Origin: CAJXQU01 sp965223825
GTDB taxonomy: Bacteria > Pseudomonadota > Gammaproteobacteria > CAJXQU01
NCBI GenBank assembly: GCA_965223825.1
Contig: OZ245018.1
Location: forward strand, 1,984,001-2,048,000
Length of the DNA stretch: 64,000 nt
Direction of reading: 5' to 3'
Position 1 is the stretch's first letter. Each line of letters starts with the position of its first letter. The notes beneath the pieces were generated by a model that was not told the origin of the DNA, searched no databases, and saw nothing but the letters and a program-made list of their open reading frames with translations. A program made the position numbers and the translations under genes. Below, piece after piece: positions 8,699-16,446 of the stretch.

Positions 8699-9847
8699 TT
8701 ACATTGCTTCGCCATAGGAAAAGAATTTTTGTAATGACAGCATGATCCGATCAAGCAAAAAACCGATGATGCCGATAGTGAAAACTGCAACCATTATTTT
8801 ACCGAGAGATTGTGAGCTGCCGTTTTGAAATTCATCCCAAACAAACTTACCCAAACCTGGGTTCTGGGCAAGCATTTCAGCTGCAATCAATACCATCCAA
8901 CCAACACCTAACGAAAGTCGCAAGCCGGTAAAGATAAGGGGTAATGAGCTTGGTAATACAATTTTTGTGATCGTTTTCCACCAGCCAAGTTGTAGTACCT
9001 TTGAGACGTTCATCAAATCTTTATCTATCGATGCAACACCAACGGCTGTATTAATCAACGTTGGCCACAACGAACATAATGTCACGGTGATAGCGGAAAC
9101 CAAGAATGACTTAGAAAACATTGCATCATCACTGGAGGTGTAAACAGCACTGATGATTAATGTCACTATCGGCAACCACGCCAATGGAGAGACCGGTTTG
9201 AAAATTTGAATGATCGGGTTAAGTGCCGCATTAAATAATGGACTTAAGCCACAAAATATCCCTAATGGAACAGCAATAATCGTCGCAATAAAAAATCCAA
9301 CAAAAACCGTTTTCAAACTGGTCATGATTTGTTGTGGGTACGTCGGCTTACCAGTGTAAGGTCGGATTTTAACCTCGGCATCAGGATTTTTAGCGAGTTT
9401 TGCTGCATTCCTTACTTCTTGCCTTTCAAAAAAAGCGTCTTTTTTCACTTGTTCTTTTTGATGATCTTCCATCAACAGTTTGGTTTCAGTCCAAACTGAT
9501 GAAGGGCCAGGTATTGCACCTAAACTGGTTTGCACTTTTCCTGCGCCCCAATCCCACAATAAAAGAAATACCATAAAAGCCAAAACGGGAACACCAATCT
9601 GTTTGACGATTTCTTTGAGTTGAATAACCGGATCTTCACCGGAAAGAAGTTTTACAAAAGGAATAAACCAAGTAAAACCAATTAATTCTAAAAAATTAAT
9701 CAATTTAATTGAAAACCCGACACCCGACTTCTTCGGTTTCGTATCTGCATCCTTGGTTTGATCATTCGCTGTGTCTGAGACACTTTCATCCATTGTTTTC
9801 ATTTGATCCATCGCTGTTTCGTTTTTTAATACTGTATTCGCAGTCAT
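8699..9847 (-). CDS. nrtB: Nitrate ABC transporter permease
   Basis: Inner-membrane permease of the NrtABC nitrate importer, 382 residues. A polar N-terminal tail of about 80 residues precedes the first membrane segment (about residues 85-105). The BPD_transp_1 core has the EAA-type loop that docks on the ATPase (GWWKTITKIVLPSSLPLIFTG-like region near residue 290) and about six helices. The periplasmic stretch after the first helix (residues about 110-170) is longer than in simple permeases, as in other NrtB proteins. It lies between nrtA and nrtC. Confidence 0.92.
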   Translation of the reverse strand: MTANTVLKNETAMDQMKTMDESVSDTANDQTKDADTKPKKSGVGFSIKLINFLELIGFTWFIPFVKLLSGEDPVIQLKEIVKQIGVPVLAFMVFLLLWDWGAGKVQTSLGAIPGPSSVWTETKLLMEDHQKEQVKKDAFFERQEVRNAAKLAKNPDAEVKIRPYTGKPTYPQQIMTSLKTVFVGFFIATIIAVPLGIFCGLSPLFNAALNPIIQIFKPVSPLAWLPIVTLIISAVYTSSDDAMFSKSFLVSAITVTLCSLWPTLINTAVGVASIDKDLMNVSKVLQLGWWKTITKIVLPSSLPLIFTGLRLSLGVGWMVLIAAEMLAQNPGLGKFVWDEFQNGSSQSLGKIMVAVFTIGIIGFLLDRIMLSLQKFFSYGEAM

Positions 9848-9928
9848 GATTACCCCAGGTTCTCATATTGATGGTGCCAGCATCATTACTGGCACCGTTT
9901 GACTGAATTAAATTAGTAGCTTAGTTAA

Positions 9929-11305
9929 TTACTCAACTTTTTCTGATCCTTTCAGACCGATTGAGAATTGATCTAAGTAAGCATTAGGTTGTGACCCATC
10001 GAACGTGATGTTGTCGATGAACTCAGTTTGCGGAGCTTTGTAGCCTGTTGAATCCCAAGGTACTTCGCTTTCTGCAATTTTCCCTTCTTCTAATAATTCT
10101 TTCGCCGCAGCAAGATATACGTCAGGTCGATACACCTTTTTAGCTGTTTCGTGATACCACTCATCAGACTTCTCTTCAGTAATTTGTCCCCAACGACGCA
10201 TTTGCGTGAGATACCAGATAGCGTCAGAGTAAAACGGATAAGTTGCGAAATAACGATAGAAAACATTGAAGTCAGGCAATGAACGTTTATCGCCTTTTTC
10301 ATATTCAAATGTGCCTGTCATACTGTTTGCGATCACTTCGTAATCAGCACCAACATATTCTGATTGAGATAAGATTTTGACTGCTTCCGGACGATTAGCA
10401 TCGTTGTTATCATCCAACCATTTCGCTGCTCGAATTAATGCTTTAACCACAGCTTTATGTGTATTTGGATTCGCATTTGCCCACTCTTCACTGACACCAA
10501 AAACTTTTTCCGGGTTGTTTTTCCAGATTTCATAATCTGTAATAACTGGCACACCAATGCCTTTGAATACCGCTTGTTGATTCCACGGCTCACCAACGCA
10601 ATAACCATAAATCGTACCGGCTTCTAACGTTGCAGGCATTTGCGGTGGAGGCGTTACTGATAACAGCGCATCAGCACTGATTTGACCGGTAATATCATTC
10701 GCTGAGTAATACCCAGGGTGAATTCCACCCGCTGCTAACCAATAACGTAATTCATAATTGTGTGTCGATACTGGAAAAACCATCCCCATGTTAAAAGGCT
10801 TACCTTCCGACTTATATTTATCCACAACCGGCTTTAAAGCTGAAGCTGAAATAGGATGGACAGGTTTACCGTCTTCGCCTGAAGGAATATTCTCTTTCAT
10901 CTGTTCCCAGATATCATTAGAAACAGTAATACCATTCCCGTTAAGATCCATACTGAATGCAGTGATGATATTCGCTTGTGTACCAAAACCAATTGTCGCC
11001 CCTAATGGTTGGCCCGCAAGCATATGGGCACCGTCAAGCTCGCCGTCAATCACGCGATCAAGCAATACTTTCCAGTTCGCTTGTGGCTCTAATGTGACAT
11101 ACAAACCTTCATCTTCGAAATAACCTTTTTCGTAAGCAATGGCCAATGGCGCCATATCCGTCAGCTTAATAAACCCGAATTTAAGATCTTCTTTTTCTAA
11201 ATCTTCAACGGCATAACTTGCTGTTAAACTGCCTGCTAATGTCAGACTAATCCCTGCAAATAAATTGCGTACGATTGATTTTTTACTGAATACTGAGCAC
11301 TTCAC
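9929..11305 (-). CDS. nrtA: Nitrate ABC transporter substrate-binding protein
   Basis: Periplasmic nitrate-binding component, 458 residues, NMT1/NrtA family. A Sec signal peptide (basic start, hydrophobic core LFAGISLTLAGSL, likely cut near ASYA) precedes the binding domain, which contains the family-type GFIKLTDMAPLAIAYEKGYF stretch, HMLAGQPLG and YCVGEPWNQQA. The signal peptide argues for a transporter role and against a cytoplasmic NasS sensor, its close relative. The start is GTG at 11305 with AAAGGGG eight bases upstream. The gene follows nasT; a hairpin in the 57-bp gap may help this binding protein outnumber its partners. Confidence 0.93.
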   Translation of the reverse strand: MKCSVFSKKSIVRNLFAGISLTLAGSLTASYAVEDLEKEDLKFGFIKLTDMAPLAIAYEKGYFEDEGLYVTLEPQANWKVLLDRVIDGELDGAHMLAGQPLGATIGFGTQANIITAFSMDLNGNGITVSNDIWEQMKENIPSGEDGKPVHPISASALKPVVDKYKSEGKPFNMGMVFPVSTHNYELRYWLAAGGIHPGYYSANDITGQISADALLSVTPPPQMPATLEAGTIYGYCVGEPWNQQAVFKGIGVPVITDYEIWKNNPEKVFGVSEEWANANPNTHKAVVKALIRAAKWLDDNNDANRPEAVKILSQSEYVGADYEVIANSMTGTFEYEKGDKRSLPDFNVFYRYFATYPFYSDAIWYLTQMRRWGQITEEKSDEWYHETAKKVYRPDVYLAAAKELLEEGKIAESEVPWDSTGYKAPQTEFIDNITFDGSQPNAYLDQFSIGLKGSEKVE

Positions 11306-11329
11306 TTTTATACCCCTTTAAGTTTTTCT

Positions 11330-11355
11330 AATGCTTATTCAACTAAATAAGCGTT
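11330..11355 (-). other. Hairpin between nasT and nrtA
   Basis: Ten-base arms (AATGCTTATT / AATAAGCGTT, one G-T pair) with a six-base loop. No T-run follows on the minus strand. Probably an mRNA processing or protection hairpin 5' of the nrtA message. Confidence 0.4.
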
Positions 11356-11362
11356 TAAATAG

Positions 11363-11950
11363 TTAATTAATCATTTCGGATGCTGAAATAACACTTTGTG
11401 CTAATTCAGATAATTTTATATTGCGATCCATCGCCATTTTCCTCATGGCCTTATACGCTTCATCCTCATCAATTTCAGAACGTTGCATGACAATTCCTTT
11501 TGCTTTTTCGATGAGCTTCCTTTCATCCAAAGCTGAAGTTGTCCTTGAGAGTTCTTCACGTAACGAGTTTTCATTGGTAAAGCGAATTTCTGCTGTTCTT
11601 AAGATACCGTCCAATCTTTCAGGTATTTGATCTGTCGTAATGTATGAACTGACCCCGGCAAGTAATGCCATTTGGATATCATCATCAGAATCGCGATTAG
11701 AGAAAATAACAACAGGCACAGGTTGTTGCCGTTGCAATTGCTGGACACAAGCTAAAAGTCCATCCATTTTTTCATTACTAATCACAAGTAAGTAATCTGC
11801 ATTTCCCATAATAATGTTTCGGGTTACGTCACTAATGCGATCACAAAGATGTGTAATGCGATACCCGGATTTAAGCAACGCTCGCTCAATCCCCACCTCG
11901 TTAATTTTTTCTGTTGTGTACAACAGAATTCTTTTGCTCATGCTAGACAT
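11363..11950 (-). CDS. nasT: NasT-type ANTAR transcription antiterminator with a degenerate receiver domain
   Basis: A 195-residue cytoplasmic RNA-binding regulator. Residues about 5-120 have a receiver-like fold and residues about 132-192 are an ANTAR domain (LIEKAKGIVMQRSEIDEDEA, MRKMAMDRN). ANTAR proteins bind paired hexaloop hairpins in leader RNA and stop terminator formation, turning on nitrate genes. The receiver lacks the acidic cluster at its N terminus (YTTEK instead of DD) and has Ser58 where the phosphorylated Asp normally sits, so control by phosphorylation is unlikely. NasT is usually held by NasS, a nitrate-binding NrtA relative; no nasS is in this window. Its own operon carries a matching leader at 13371-13458, implying autoregulation. 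Confidence 0.88.
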   Translation of the reverse strand: MSSMSKRILLYTTEKINEVGIERALLKSGYRITHLCDRISDVTRNIIMGNADYLLVISNEKMDGLLACVQQLQRQQPVPVVIFSNRDSDDDIQMALLAGVSSYITTDQIPERLDGILRTAEIRFTNENSLREELSRTTSALDERKLIEKAKGIVMQRSEIDEDEAYKAMRKMAMDRNIKLSELAQSVISASEMIN

Positions 11951-12013
11951 AATCTTTTACTTTTATGGTTGTTATTTTTTTATTCTATTTATTTGATTAA
12001 AAAACGATCATGA

Positions 12014-12029
12014 GGAGATTCCCTTCTCC
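12014..12029 (-). other. Short hairpin between the porin gene and nasT
   Basis: Five-bp stem GGAGA/TCTCC with a six-base loop (AGGGAA on the minus strand) and six T about nine bases further on. It could be a weak attenuator that lowers nasT expression relative to the porin. The loop also has A1 and G4, but no partner hairpin was found. Confidence 0.3.
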
Positions 12030-12049
12030 CCAAAATCGGTAAGAGGACT

Positions 12050-13321
12050 TTAGAACTTCACCATGAAAAATGCCCAGAACTTAGTTAGGTCATTACTTAA
12101 ACCTGACGTGTTCATTACATTTTTATCGCCTTCGTAATCTGCGTATTTCAGGCCAACGGTGTAATGCTTGTTAAAGGTTTTCATCACTTCAAGATCAATC
12201 TCTTTACCGTAATCATAACCGTCTTTATCAGAACTAAGATCATGATAAGAAGCAACGAATTTTGCACCAAAAGCTTTTAAGACAGCAGTGAAATAAAGGT
12301 CTTCAACGCCATCGCCTGGAGTGACTAAGAACTTATCAGCCCAGCCTTGGAAGGCGTGATTAGTTCCCAAGATCGTCACGAATCGATCAGCACCGCCATT
12401 ACCTTCTTGAAGCTCATAACTGACCTTCATCATCAATGATTCAAACGGTCCAGACAGTTTGAATTTAGCGCCTATTTCCCCTAGGAAATAATCTGCATCA
12501 ATAGAATTTGGGTTATCACCTGCATCTGACTGAGTTGCAAACTCTGCTGTGTAGATACCTTTAATTTGCTCATTGACTGGAAATGCACCGTTCAAACGAA
12601 TACCGTAGGTATCAGTTGAAAATGCAGCCGCGTTTTCGAAATCTAATAAATATGCATAGGCTTCAATATTTGCATATTTAAAACCAGTGTATTTACCGTT
12701 GAAATAATGTGAATCACTCGTGAAATCATCTAATGGTGATGGTGCATCCTCACCAAAAATACGATTAATATTCCAAGCATAACCGTAGCTCAGTGTGGTA
12801 TCTGGCAGTGACGTATTCACTACGGTGAATGCATCTTGTGTTTGCCAGTTTTGACGCCATAACACAGTACCCATATAACGATGGAATGGCGCATCTCGGT
12901 AAGTAATGATTTGACGACCAACTTTAAACATCGTGTCAGGTAGGCCGTTATAAAAAAGATAACTTTGATTTATTTCAGTTTGTTCCGGATCAACCACCGT
13001 CGCATATTGTGGTTTAGGATCTGCTGGTTGGTTATATTCTTGACCAAAAAGTGCTTGTACATGCTCAACTTGTCCGTATAAACCAAAACCATGAAATGTT
13101 CCTGTTTTATACCCTAATGTAATACGTGCAGTGTATGCATTTGCATCTTCTTGCGCACCTTCATCATCAACATTTTCATAACGCAATCGCGCACTAAAAT
13201 CTGTTTTCCCCGACGTTAAAGCGGTCCATAACGGATCATCCGCTTGCGCTGTATGACTCGTTGTTAACGCACTTGCCAATATTCCCCACAATACTGGATT
13301 TGTCCCCAATTTCTTACTCAT
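12050..13321 (-). CDS. Outer-membrane porin, alginate-export (AlgE)-like family, first gene of the nitrate operon
   Basis: A 423-residue protein with a Sec signal peptide (cut near SHTAQA), alternating beta-strand patterns throughout and a C-terminal Phe typical of BamA-inserted barrels. The central part (VGRQIITYRDAPFHRY, WQTQDAFTVVN) resembles alginate-export family porins. Position as first gene of the porin-nasT-nrtABC unit, behind a sigma-54 promoter and an ANTAR-type leader, suggests that it lets nitrate across the outer membrane; the substrate is inferred from context only. An AGGAG sits eight to nine bases before the ATG. Confidence 0.8.
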   Translation of the reverse strand: MSKKLGTNPVLWGILASALTTSHTAQADDPLWTALTSGKTDFSARLRYENVDDEGAQEDANAYTARITLGYKTGTFHGFGLYGQVEHVQALFGQEYNQPADPKPQYATVVDPEQTEINQSYLFYNGLPDTMFKVGRQIITYRDAPFHRYMGTVLWRQNWQTQDAFTVVNTSLPDTTLSYGYAWNINRIFGEDAPSPLDDFTSDSHYFNGKYTGFKYANIEAYAYLLDFENAAAFSTDTYGIRLNGAFPVNEQIKGIYTAEFATQSDAGDNPNSIDADYFLGEIGAKFKLSGPFESLMMKVSYELQEGNGGADRFVTILGTNHAFQGWADKFLVTPGDGVEDLYFTAVLKAFGAKFVASYHDLSSDKDGYDYGKEIDLEVMKTFNKHYTVGLKYADYEGDKNVMNTSGLSNDLTKFWAFFMVKF

Positions 13322-13370
13322 TTCACTAATCTCCTGCTAGTGCCCATTTAAAAAAACAAAAGCCAAAAAC

Positions 13371-13405
13371 AAAAAAAGGCCATGTCAGATCACTCCGACA
13401 CGGCC
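13371..13405 (-). terminator. Attenuator terminator in the leader of the porin-nasT-nrtABC operon
   Basis: On the minus strand a 9-bp stem (GGCCGTGTC / GACATGGCC, one G-U pair) is followed directly by seven T and lies 50 bp upstream of the porin ATG, downstream of the promoter. Its 5' arm shares bases 13400-13404 with the second ANTAR-type hairpin, so the two structures exclude each other. This is the expected design of a NasT/NasR antitermination leader. Confidence 0.8.
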
Positions 13406-13458
13406 TCTTTGCTCGTTCTTAGTATTTAATATTTTTGTAAGACTGCGCCGTTGCAGTC
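13400..13458 (-). ncRNA. ANTAR-binding two-hairpin leader RNA of the nitrate operon
   Basis: P1 (13441-13458) is a perfect 6-bp stem GACTGC/GCAGTC with hexaloop AACGGC. P2 (13400-13416) has hexaloop AAAGAG on a five-pair stem with one bulged A. Both loops have A at position 1 and G at position 4, the ANTAR-RNA signature. P2 overlaps the terminator's 5' arm. Binding of the nearby NasT should stabilise P2 and allow read-through. Confidence 0.75.
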
Positions 13459-13475
13459 GTTTCATGGATCTAGCA

Positions 13476-13493
13476 TAGCAAAAGAGATGCCAA
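13476..13493 (-). promoter_or_regulatory. Sigma-54 promoter of the porin-nasT-nrtABC operon
   Basis: TTGGCA-N7-TTGCTA on the minus strand, with GG and GC ten bases apart. The predicted start is near 13466, just before hairpin P1 of the leader. Confidence 0.75.
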
Positions 13494-13557
13494 GAGTTTT
13501 TATTCTTTTATTTTCAATAACTTAGCATTTTCTCAATACTTTTTAAACAGAAGGTTT

Positions 13558-13614
13558 CGCACTAAGTTGATGCGGAAATTATCATGCTGCAATAAAACGC
13601 GCACCAGATTGGGC
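13558..13614. promoter_or_regulatory. NtrC-like sites upstream of the nitrate operon promoter
   Basis: GCAC-N7-ATGC at 13559-13573 is one mismatch from the NtrC dyad and lies about 95-105 bp upstream of the predicted start. A second imperfect site (GCACCAGATTGGGC) begins at 13601. The rest of the 13322-13655 gap holds the leader and promoter described separately. Confidence 0.45.
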
Positions 13615-13655
13615 AGAGAAAGCCAATGCTTCAACTCGAATTTAAGAAAACAAAA

Positions 13656-14468
13656 CTAGCGTTGCTGCCCGAACTCCAAGATCACTTCACTCGCCGGATT
13701 TTTAATAATATATTGTGTTCGTTTTTCAGTTCTATCTTGTTCAGTCTTATGTAAAGGCGCATCGTTTTGCACGACGGATACCAGCTTTTCGGTTTCTTCA
13801 CCAGCTCCCGGCTCATTAACTACTTTTTTTTGTACCGTAATATTTTCATACGACGTCGCGTATTCATGTGGCGCTTGATTATCCATGTTTAACAAAGCTG
13901 TGTTATAAACACTTTTTTCACAGGCTTCGACTAAAATTTTAGCTAAATGCGACGTATTAAGTGCTGTCGTTTCATTTAAATTTTCAGGAACTGGTGCATT
14001 CCATTTATTGCGTTGAAGCAAGGTTTTTGAATCAGCCGACCGAACCAAACACTGAATAGGTAACACTTGCTCTTCGTGATTATGTGCTTGTCGCGGATCT
14101 GACTGTTCAAAGCTGATTGAAAACCCTTGCGTTAATTTCCCCACTTCAATCGCTGCAACAATAACTTCCAAAGTGTGTGAGGTATAAGCCTCTTCAGTAC
14201 ATGTTTTCATCTCACAGAACCTCACTTGGTTTTCGGGCAAACCACGCTTTTTCCATTCTGCTTGAATATTTTTAGTTAAGACATCTCGATTTTCATCATC
14301 AAGCTTAGTCGCTATATTTAACGCCTTAATAGTAATCAAGGTTGTCAGGTTGTTCTCAGTTTTATCCGTCGCATATCCAAAAGTGGGCCACGAGAAACTC
14401 AGCGTCATTAGTAATAACGAGATCACTCTGGCTTTTATTCTTGTGTTTTCATTACGATTAGGTTGCAT
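13656..14468 (-). CDS. Exported protein of unknown function, translationally coupled to ureG
   Basis: I do not recognise this 270-residue protein. It begins with a basic stretch and hydrophobic core (VISLLLMTLSFSW) that looks like a Sec signal peptide with cleavage near FGYA. The mature part is mostly polar, with cysteines in FCEMKTCTEEA, CLVRS and EACEKS, and a Glu/Lys-rich C-terminal third. The ATG at 14468 overlaps the end of ureG by 11 bases, so I prefer it to the longer frame from 14504 and infer coupled translation. It closes the urease gene block. Its place suggests a periplasmic role linked to urease or nickel, but nothing in the sequence proves that. Confidence 0.65.
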   Translation of the reverse strand: MQPNRNENTRIKARVISLLLMTLSFSWPTFGYATDKTENNLTTLITIKALNIATKLDDENRDVLTKNIQAEWKKRGLPENQVRFCEMKTCTEEAYTSHTLEVIVAAIEVGKLTQGFSISFEQSDPRQAHNHEEQVLPIQCLVRSADSKTLLQRNKWNAPVPENLNETTALNTSHLAKILVEACEKSVYNTALLNMDNQAPHEYATSYENITVQKKVVNEPGAGEETEKLVSVVQNDAPLHKTEQDRTEKRTQYIIKNPASEVILEFGQQR

Positions 14469-15081
14469 GATCGAGCATCCCCTCTTTAATAAGAAAATCC
14501 GCAATAATTTCTAAGCCCTTCTCTTCTTTTAAGTTGGTAAAGACAAACGGTTTCTCCCCGCGCATTTTTTTTGCATCGCGATCCATGACTTCTAAGGAAG
14601 CACCGACAATAGGCGCAAGATCGATCTTATTAATTACAAGCAAATCCGATCGTGTAATACCCGGCCCCCCTTTTCGTGGGATTTTATCCCCGGCGGATAC
14701 ATCGATAACGTAAATTGTAATATCAGCTAACTCAGGGGAAAAGGTTGCACTCAAATTATCGCCTCCACTTTCAACGATAACCATTTGTAGATCAGCAAAG
14801 CGAGACTGTAACTGATCAATAGCGGCGAGATTCATTGACGCATCTTCTCGGATCGCCGTATGTGGACACCCTCCTGTTTCTACTCCCATGATCCGATCAG
14901 GTGTCAATGCACCTGATCTAACCAAGAACTGCGCGTCTTCTTGTGTGTAAATATCGTTCGTCACAACCGCGATATTGTAGCGATCGCGTAAATAATGGCA
15001 CAAGGCATCGACTAATCGCGTCTTGCCCGATCCGACTGGGCCACCAATTCCAACACGAAAGACATCCGCATTTTCTGACAT
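14458..15081 (-). CDS. ureG: Urease accessory GTPase UreG
   Basis: GTPase that drives nickel delivery into the urease active site together with UreD, UreF and UreE. At 207 residues it is normal length. P-loop GGPVGSGKTRL at about residue 13, VVTNDIYTQEDAQFL, the nickel-site CPH motif (VETGGCPHTAIREDAS), VESGGDNLSATFSPELAD and the guanine motif NKID are all present. It lies downstream of ureF with a 58-bp gap and overlaps the following exported-protein gene. Confidence 0.97.
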   Translation of the reverse strand: MSENADVFRVGIGGPVGSGKTRLVDALCHYLRDRYNIAVVTNDIYTQEDAQFLVRSGALTPDRIMGVETGGCPHTAIREDASMNLAAIDQLQSRFADLQMVIVESGGDNLSATFSPELADITIYVIDVSAGDKIPRKGGPGITRSDLLVINKIDLAPIVGASLEVMDRDAKKMRGEKPFVFTNLKEEKGLEIIADFLIKEGMLDHAT

Positions 15082-15139
15082 AGTTATTTCTCCTTATCGA
15101 TCTTGTTCTTACTTATTTGCTTGCTTTCCGCTCGTGACA

Positions 15140-15907
15140 CTACGATCGGAACAAACGCGTGTATTGTGTTTCATGCCAACCACTTGCCATCGCAAGCCCA
15201 GGCAAGGAATATCCCAAGTCAGCATCATTTAATAAATAGGCTTGTTGAATAACGTGATCCATTTGCCCTGCTAAGCGCCGCAGTAACTGTTGTCCGTGTG
15301 TTTGTCCTAAGGGAATCAGCTTGATGGCGGCCGCGATCTGATTTTCATGCCAGGCCCATAAATATCCGGCGCAGAGTTCATGTTGTGTAATTCGCCATGG
15401 AACAGCAGCAAGAACGAGTGCAGCGGCATAAGAAATATCAACGTGATTGAGCTCATTCTTTAAACGTTCAATTACGATTTTTGTTGCTTCAAATGTGTTA
15501 CTTTCTGGTTCAATATTTTTAATTAAACGTAGTAACGCCGCGCCCATTTGCCGATCTTCATCCAGCAGTTCACGACTTTCCCGCATAGATAATAATTGCG
15601 CGTTCCAATTTGCAAATAATGCCAGATCGTTCATCTGCAACGCATCAAACAAACGGATTAAGATAGGAAGGTCAACCGCACAGAACGCATGCTCCGCAAT
15701 CCCATTTATCCACTCATATGCACTATCAACATCGTGCACCCATGCAGCTTCGATCGCAGACTCTAGCCCTTGTGAATAGGAATAAGCCCCAATGGGTAAC
15801 GTCGGGCTGATCAATTGCCATAAACCAAACTGAGCAAGTTGTGAGGATGTGTTTCTCTCACCCGATCGTTGTGTTGTCTCGATGCGTTTCGTTGAATCAG
15901 TGGGCAT
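15140..15907 (-). CDS. ureF: Urease accessory protein UreF
   Basis: Forms the UreDFG nickel-insertion complex. The start at ATG 15907 gives 255 residues and an 11-base overlap with ureE; the open frame continues upstream into ureE but that longer form has no support. Typical motifs are LWQLISPTLPIGAYSYSQGL near residue 30 and the C-terminal DADLGYSLPGLAMASGWHE with its conserved tail (ASGWHETQYTRLFRS). The first 25 residues are polar and unlike most UreF proteins. Confidence 0.94.
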   Translation of the reverse strand: MPTDSTKRIETTQRSGERNTSSQLAQFGLWQLISPTLPIGAYSYSQGLESAIEAAWVHDVDSAYEWINGIAEHAFCAVDLPILIRLFDALQMNDLALFANWNAQLLSMRESRELLDEDRQMGAALLRLIKNIEPESNTFEATKIVIERLKNELNHVDISYAAALVLAAVPWRITQHELCAGYLWAWHENQIAAAIKLIPLGQTHGQQLLRRLAGQMDHVIQQAYLLNDADLGYSLPGLAMASGWHETQYTRLFRS

Positions 15908-16424
15908 GTGAATGACCAGAGTTTTGACCAACATCATCATCGGATCCATGACGATGTTGGTGAGCGTGCTTACCATGATAGGCGCCCGCTTCAGGCTCAA
16001 AAGCTTGCTCTGATTGCGTAATCGCGAGTCCTTGTAAACCTAAGATCATGTCATCTAACACATGATCATGCAGATAAGCGATCCAATTCTCACCGACTTG
16101 TACCGACACATGACGGTTACCAAGATGATACGCCGCCTTCGCCAGCGCTTGTTGATTTTCAGCAGTGACAATACTGACCCGTTCTGGTGCGGCGATCACT
16201 TCGATGATGTCACCGTCGACGCTGATCAAATGTTCTCCTCCACGCAATAAACTGCCGCGCGGTAGCATGAGCGCGGCTTCTCGGCCCGATCCTAAAAGCA
16301 ACCGTTGACGGCTGATCTGGCGCTTGGCAAAGGGCAAACTACACGTATCTGAAATACTCTCTGTAGGGTTAAACGGATCATTAATAATGACGTCCTGTTC
16401 GTAGCGTTTTTTAATGGTGATCAT
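15897..16424 (-). CDS. ureE: Urease accessory protein UreE, nickel metallochaperone
   Basis: Brings nickel to the urease activation complex. The 175-residue protein has the UreE N-terminal peptide-binding domain (LPFAKRQISRQRLLL) and the C-terminal metal domain (YHLGNRHVSVQV). The final 27 residues are rich in His (HGKHAHQHRHG, then HSHAH), the usual nickel-binding tail. It overlaps ureF by 11 bases and follows ureC by 22 bp. Confidence 0.95.
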   Translation of the reverse strand: MITIKKRYEQDVIINDPFNPTESISDTCSLPFAKRQISRQRLLLGSGREAALMLPRGSLLRGGEHLISVDGDIIEVIAAPERVSIVTAENQQALAKAAYHLGNRHVSVQVGENWIAYLHDHVLDDMILGLQGLAITQSEQAFEPEAGAYHGKHAHQHRHGSDDDVGQNSGHSHAH

Positions 16425-16446
16425 CGTGGTCAGTCATCCTGCATCA

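Noticed and set aside
9929..11305. NrtA homologue as the NasS nitrate sensor
   Set aside because: It has a clear Sec signal peptide and is followed by permease and ATPase genes, so it is the periplasmic binding protein.
15908..16000. Extended UreF start inside ureE
   Set aside because: The extra 31 residues show no family similarity and overlap the His-rich end of ureE; ATG at 15907 gives the usual coupled overlap.
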